A stretch of DNA of 64,000 bases from CAYNST01 sp964546435 (GTDB taxonomy: Bacteria > Pseudomonadota > Gammaproteobacteria > Pseudomonadales > Cellvibrionaceae). This document shows, piece by piece, positions 60,767 to 64,000 of the stretch (position 1 is its first letter; each line of letters opens with the position of its first letter). A program made the position numbers and the translations under genes. Under the pieces are notes generated by a model, which did not search any database, was not told where the DNA came from, and saw only the letters and a program-made list of their open reading frames with translations. The DNA lies in NCBI GenBank assembly GCA_964546435.1, contig CAZJKJ010000005.1, positions 30,737-94,736 on the forward strand. Reading direction: 5' to 3'.

Positions 60767-61224
60767 GGCCTCTTCAGCTCGCAGCGTTTGGGATCACCTG
60801 CGCCAGCGCCGCGTGGTGGCCCGTCCTCGCGCAGGCGGTGGCCGTCGGGGGGCTTAACACGCAGTCATACTACGGTCAGCCGGTGCGCCTTGAGATTGAG
60901 CTTTTCGCGCTCGATGGCGCTTTGGTGTCGCAGCTCTCGGCGAGGATCATCACAATCGACTCGGCCGTAACCAGCCCCCATCATGAAAGCGCCCTTAAGA
61001 GCGCAAAAATCGGCAGTTATCAAGCCGGCAATATTGGATGGATTCTCATTGAGACCTCTGAGCCGATTTACAGTGGAGCCATTGAGTTTCAGCTGGAGGT
61101 GCTCTCCAGGGGCGCACGTGTGGTCCGAAAGTATCGAACCGGGCTATTTGGCGCTGAGCAGGCGCTGCCGCCTACCGGCCCTGACTGCCCGGTGCGAGGC
61201 GCCCGAATGCGCTGCCTGGATTAA
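60763..61224 (+). CDS. FimV N-terminal-domain-like exported protein
   Basis: About 153 residues from the ATG at 60763, which overlaps the upstream stop (ATGA). It has a signal peptide (residues 1 to about 24). The start of the mature part, VGGLNTQSYYGQPVRLEIEL, matches the FimV N-terminal domain pattern of a short strand, then a G/A-x-P-L/V-x-A/L-E-I-E-L motif. ISSEPIYSGAIEFQLEVLS-like and YRTGLF segments later match its end. FimV binds peptidoglycan and helps the pilus secretin assemble. Here only that domain is kept, so it may help the plasmid secretin or another channel. Its stop overlaps the stop of the convergent gene at 61221. Confidence 0.6.
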   Translation: MRPLQLAAFGITCASAAWWPVLAQAVAVGGLNTQSYYGQPVRLEIELFALDGALVSQLSARIITIDSAVTSPHHESALKSAKIGSYQAGNIGWILIETSEPIYSGAIEFQLEVLSRGARVVRKYRTGLFGAEQALPPTGPDCPVRGARMRCLD

Positions 61225-61613
61225 TCGGCAGCGCCGTCATTTTGCGGCCGCGCCAAGGCTTCGCTTAATACCGCCTTGATCTGCTCGGAGTTATATACCT
61301 TTATGATGGCGCTAATCGCCGATCCGTCCTCGGCGCTTGCCGCCTCAAGGTACATATCCAAAAGCGGGTCTATCTGCGGGATGTACTGCGCGCCCTCGAT
61401 GATCTTAAGCTGATGGGGGTGAGTAATGCGATCGATGGTGCCTGTGCGGTAATTAAACAGGCCCAACGGCTTATCGCCCGGCACTAGCTGCTCAGGCTGC
61501 GGCAGGGCTTTATCAGGATCAATATCTTCCTCGGCCATGCCGAGCGCGCCTAAGGGCTGCACCAGCTGCAGGGCGAGCAGGGCCTGGCTAAGAGCGCCTT
61601 TGAGTGAAATCAC
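61221..61613 (-). CDS. Hypothetical protein, last gene of a leftward membrane operon
   Basis: This 130-residue protein is not recognised. It overlaps the upstream gene by four bases (ATGA). The N-terminus (LSQALLALQLVQPLGALGMA) is moderately hydrophobic and could be a weak membrane or signal segment; the rest is soluble. It is part of a four-gene unit (63150 to 61221) with a lipoprotein-like gene, an unknown and a polytopic membrane protein. Confidence 0.55.
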   Translation of the reverse strand: MISLKGALSQALLALQLVQPLGALGMAEEDIDPDKALPQPEQLVPGDKPLGLFNYRTGTIDRITHPHQLKIIEGAQYIPQIDPLLDMYLEAASAEDGSAISAIIKVYNSEQIKAVLSEALARPQNDGAAD

Positions 61614-62221
61614 TGGTTAAAGCCCCCGCTGTCATTAAGGCTGTTGACCGACGTGATTGCCAGGGTGATCATTTTAACGAAAAACGCAAGCGCAACCGTG
61701 CAGTTAAGTGCGGCCACAAGAATTTGCAGATGGGTAAATTCGTCCCAGCCGCTTGCGCGAAACACCGCGGGCACTACAAGTAGCCCGACAATACCCGCCA
61801 GCGCGAGCAGCGCTGCCGGCACGTACTGGGCGAATTCGTGTATGGTCCGAATCGGGTGAACGAGCCTTGCAATGATCGCCGAGCTCGCCTGTAGCGGCAT
61901 AACAAGTAGCTGCCTCATTGGCATAATGACAAGGTACTGGTACTGACAGGCGCAGGCGAACACGAGTATCGCACTTACAAAGCCAAGCGCGAGCGCAAGC
62001 GTGAGGCTCTCGGGCGCATGTGACATCGCCGAGGCGCAAGCTGCCAAGGAAAGAGCAATCCCCATAAAGCATAGGGCGCTATTAACAAATATAAGAGCCA
62101 GTTTTTTTCTGGCAAGCGCCAGCATGCTCAATGTCCCTGTACCGATATCGGTATCGCAGCCCATGAAGGTCAAAGCAGAAATATCTACCATTAATATAGT
62201 GCAATAAAACCAAATGCCCAA
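61610..62221 (-). CDS. Polytopic membrane protein (transfer-type, unassigned)
   Basis: Up to 203 residues. Four clear membrane segments: IFVNSALCFMGIALSLAACA, LTLALALGFVSAILVFACA, VPAALLALAGIVGLLVVPAV and ILVAALNCTVALAFFVKM. The first start is TTG at 62221, four bases after the upstream stop; an ATG at 62125 (MLALARKKLALI) would give a more typical membrane protein start. The size and topology are like the IcmC/DotE or TraQ/TraR proteins of type IVB systems, but I see no diagnostic motif. The operon place suggests a transfer-channel part. Confidence 0.55.
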   Translation of the reverse strand: MGIWFYCTILMVDISALTFMGCDTDIGTGTLSMLALARKKLALIFVNSALCFMGIALSLAACASAMSHAPESLTLALALGFVSAILVFACACQYQYLVIMPMRQLLVMPLQASSAIIARLVHPIRTIHEFAQYVPAALLALAGIVGLLVVPAVFRASGWDEFTHLQILVAALNCTVALAFFVKMITLAITSVNSLNDSGGFNQ

Positions 62222-62224
62222 ATT

Positions 62225-62785
62225 CTACGCGCCCGCCGGCCCTGCCATATCGTAAAGCCTCTGCAGGCTGCCTGCGCACAGTGATTGCAGCTGCTCGATA
62301 TCCTCCGGATAGTAAAAGCACAGGTGCGTTCTACGAAAAATCTCAGCAACCTTTTTCGCATCTGCCCTGGAGCCGCGCATTTGCTCGCAAAGATCCCGGG
62401 CGCGCTCGCTAATCACCCGCCACAGCTGCATATACTCATCTTTGGTGGCGCATGCCGATAACGCCTCAATCAGGCGCCGGGCGATCTCGGCCTGCGTGTC
62501 GCTTAGGCTCGCCGCGCAGGCCACATCCTGTAGCCTGCGGCTTGTAGCGCGGGCATCGTACAGGCGGTACCTGGCAAACAAAGATGTAAAGGTCGCGCTC
62601 TGGGCGAGTAGCTGAGGCGAGATTTCGGCGCGCAGGGAGCCATCGTGGCGCTCGATCACCGCGACATCACCGCTAAGGCGTATTGTAAGGCTCTGAACTC
62701 TAAGTGGCCGCTTCGCCACTTGCTCATCTAATTGCGCGTGCATCACTACCTCTTTAGCTTGATCCTTCCGCGAAGCTCGACTCAT
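62225..62785 (-). CDS. Hypothetical soluble protein in the membrane operon
   Basis: This 186-residue protein is not recognised. It is charged, helical and has no membrane segment; five cysteines are scattered (for example LCEQMRGSRAD, HLCFYYPED). Its ATG at 62785 overlaps the stop of the upstream lipoprotein-like gene (ATGA). An internal ATG (MHAQLDEQ) is possible. Cytoplasmic partner of the membrane proteins is the simplest inference. Confidence 0.55.
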   Translation of the reverse strand: MSRASRKDQAKEVVMHAQLDEQVAKRPLRVQSLTIRLSGDVAVIERHDGSLRAEISPQLLAQSATFTSLFARYRLYDARATSRRLQDVACAASLSDTQAEIARRLIEALSACATKDEYMQLWRVISERARDLCEQMRGSRADAKKVAEIFRRTHLCFYYPEDIEQLQSLCAGSLQRLYDMAGPAGA

Positions 62786-63150
62786 GGCGATTGCGGGTCA
62801 AACTGTCCGCCCTTAAGCATAGGCGCTGCACGCGATTTGACATCACTGATTGGCGAAAGTGATTCTGGTGGTGCAGATAAAAGCGCGCTGGAGTAGGCGG
62901 GTGGCAGCTCCGGCAAGAGCACCACGTGGGCGCGAATCGAATCGATGTACAGATCTGCATTGTGCGGGTTTGTCGTAACCGGACCGGCAATGCTCGCCTC
63001 AATGGGGGTGTCGGCCCGGTATCGGGAAGTATCAGTAATGAGACTGCCCGTCAGTCGACGCGCATCTTGCTCAGCGGCGCACCCAAGGTGCAACAATATC
63101 ACGCACCCAAAGCCCGCAAGGGCCACTTGCCTACAAAACGGTGCTGCCAT
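62782..63150 (-). CDS. Putative exported lipoprotein, first gene of the membrane operon
   Basis: About 122 residues from the ATG at 63150, which has GGAG seven bases upstream; the ORF extends to 63216 but that start lacks support. The N-terminus is a signal sequence ending LLHLGCAAE, where the cysteine may be lipidated, although the lipobox (LHLGC) is not canonical. The mature part is short and Pro/Ser-rich. Small lipoproteins such as DotD/TraH head type IVB operons, which fits the place, but I see no sequence match. Confidence 0.55.
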   Translation of the reverse strand: MAAPFCRQVALAGFGCVILLHLGCAAEQDARRLTGSLITDTSRYRADTPIEASIAGPVTTNPHNADLYIDSIRAHVVLLPELPPAYSSALLSAPPESLSPISDVKSRAAPMLKGGQFDPQSP

Positions 63151-63268
63151 CCTCGCGCTCCAGAAATATTGCGGAAAACACGCACATAAATATAGCATTA
63201 TATTAACATAGGTCAATTATAGCGCGCACACTGCCAGTCAAACGCGCGCCGCGGCGTCCTTAAGCGGC

Positions 63269-63296
63269 TTGCCATTGTACATTAATCTGATATAGT
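63269..63296 (+). promoter_or_regulatory. Promoter for the DUF3592-like gene
   Basis: TTGCCA (63269-63274), 16 bases, TATAGT (63291-63296) with extended TGA. The same stretch read leftward gives TATACTAT (63299-63292), a -10 box toward the membrane operon, so the promoters overlap. Confidence 0.55.
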
Positions 63297-63339
63297 ATAG
63301 AAAAAAATTATAAACAGGTCATGAGTAGAGGAACCAAGC

Positions 63340-63879
63340 ATGTGGACCGGTATTGTCTTAGGCGCCCTGATTGTTATTACGATGATGAACGCAGGCGTCA
63401 TTGAGGGCCACATATCTGCAACAGGCACTGAGCTTAAATATCTGGCTGTCATGCTACTGGTTCTGATCGCAGCCATGAGTGTTTATGTTTACAGGGACTT
63501 AAGTCTAAAGGCAAAACGCAGGTGGCCATTTGCATTCGGGCGAATTGAGGAGGTTTTGGCTGTTCGCGGTCCGTTAAACTCCATGCGCTACGTGATCACC
63601 TACTCCTATCGGGTGGAGGATAGGCAGTATTCGAATCGTCTTTTTGATTTCTCCCAGGCGTACGCATCGAAATCCCAGCTACTCATGCACCCAAACCTTA
63701 AAGAGTGCAAGCACGTGTCGCAGATCGAGGGCAGGATGGTGAAGGTCTACTTTAATAAATCCAATCCATGGCAATCAGCAATAAGCCGGCAATTAGAGCA
63801 AAGCCCCCTGATCACCCTGATACCGGCGCTACTTGTGGCGGCTTACTGCACGGTCTCGCTGGTGGGGATTTTCCTTTAA
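63340..63879 (+). CDS. DUF3592-like membrane protein
   Basis: This 179-residue protein has membrane segments at residues about 1-20, 32-50 and 155-178. The domain between them has the DUF3592 pattern: VITYSYRVEDRQYSNRLFDF (about 87-106), then MVKVYFNKSNPWQSAI (about 132-147), i.e. a Y-x-Y-x-V-x-(D/G)-x-x-Y strand and a V-x-V-x-(Y/F)-(D/N)-P-x-x-P-like end. Function of the family is unknown. AGAGGA lies 9 bases upstream of the ATG. It is divergent from the membrane operon, sharing its promoter gap. Confidence 0.75.
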   Translation: MWTGIVLGALIVITMMNAGVIEGHISATGTELKYLAVMLLVLIAAMSVYVYRDLSLKAKRRWPFAFGRIEEVLAVRGPLNSMRYVITYSYRVEDRQYSNRLFDFSQAYASKSQLLMHPNLKECKHVSQIEGRMVKVYFNKSNPWQSAISRQLEQSPLITLIPALLVAAYCTVSLVGIFL

Positions 63880-64000
63880 AAGCGATCTTCATGCACGCGC
63901 AGCCACCCCGGCGCCATGGACGCGCCTGGCTTGCTTCACCTTTACTTATTAACCCGGCGGACAATAGAATCTGTCAGGCGGCATAGCGAATGCTCTCATG
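63880..64000. other. Window end, no gene seen
   Basis: 121 bases after the DUF3592-like stop with no supported start or stop of another gene. Confidence 0.4.

Noticed and set aside
63768..63986. ORF overlapping the DUF3592-like gene end
   Set aside because: Overlaps a better supported gene in another frame and has no ribosome binding site.
1..64000. Integrative element or prophage instead of a plasmid
   Set aside because: No integrase, attachment-site pair, capsid or terminase is seen, while rep, iterons, DnaA boxes and two partition systems are present.
1..64000. tRNA or rRNA genes
   Set aside because: I saw no cloverleaf-type or rRNA sequence, but short tRNAs could be missed by eye.

Overview
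The window looks like part of a large conjugative plasmid from a gammaproteobacterium (or betaproteobacterium), not a chromosome. It carries a plasmid replication initiator with iterons and DnaA boxes, a ParA/ParB pair, an actin-type ParM partition gene and DotM/DotL-type (IncI/Dot-Icm class) conjugative coupling genes. It also has an IncI-like type IV pilus cluster, and I see no ribosomal, tRNA or central-metabolism genes. RdgC and a FimV-like domain point to beta/gammaproteobacteria. The host cannot be named from sequence alone.

Layout. 1-6 kb: a replisome block with the DNA polymerase III alpha subunit (dnaE), the replicative helicase (dnaB) and a DnaQ-type proofreading exonuclease. 6-11 kb: a DsbC-like thiol isomerase, a PrimPol-like primase, an ADP-ribosyltransferase-fold protein and a Sel1-repeat protein. 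11-22.3 kb: recJ, a RecD2-like helicase, recQ and tmk, interleaved with an exported metzincin protease, its periplasmic partner and a coiled-coil membrane protein. 22.5-33.2 kb: small unknowns, then a leftward type IV pilus operon (secretin, PilO- and PilP-like proteins, major pilin, minor pilin, beta-helix tip protein, ATPase, inner-membrane platform). 33.2-39.1 kb: rdgC, a plasmid sigma-70-family factor, a pair resembling phage O/P helicase-loading proteins, and a large unknown protein. 39.1-42.4 kb: a scar of degraded insertion sequences (two IS5-type fragments flanking a CoiA-like gene, plus an IS200-type fragment). 42.4-49.7 kb: a ParB-HTH regulator with three palindromic sites, parAB, the rep gene and the iteron origin. 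49.7-53.3 kb: a 5'-3' exonuclease gene with a broken duplicate of its 3' half, a second ADP-ribosyltransferase-fold gene, and parM with its partner. 53.4-64 kb: dotM, dotL, a second copy of the large unknown family, a FimV-like protein and a leftward operon of small membrane and exported proteins.

How the parts fit. The element appears to bring much of its own replication machinery: initiator, primase, helicase, possible helicase loader, polymerase, proofreader, flap-type exonuclease, thymidylate kinase and recombination enzymes. I see no plasmid sliding clamp, clamp loader or ligase here, so it probably still depends on the host for those. The thin pilus and the DotL/DotM pair belong to conjugation; the relaxase and the rest of the type IVB channel must lie outside the window. 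Most transcription units start from AT-rich gaps with near-consensus sigma-70 promoters, several with the -10 variant TATACTAT or AATACTAT.

Best candidates for something undescribed: the plasmid replisome; the ParB-HTH protein flanked by TAGTCACGTGACTA sites; the pilins that start directly with a hydrophobic segment and have no leader; the plasmid sigma factor; and the two-member unknown family at 37534 and 57421.
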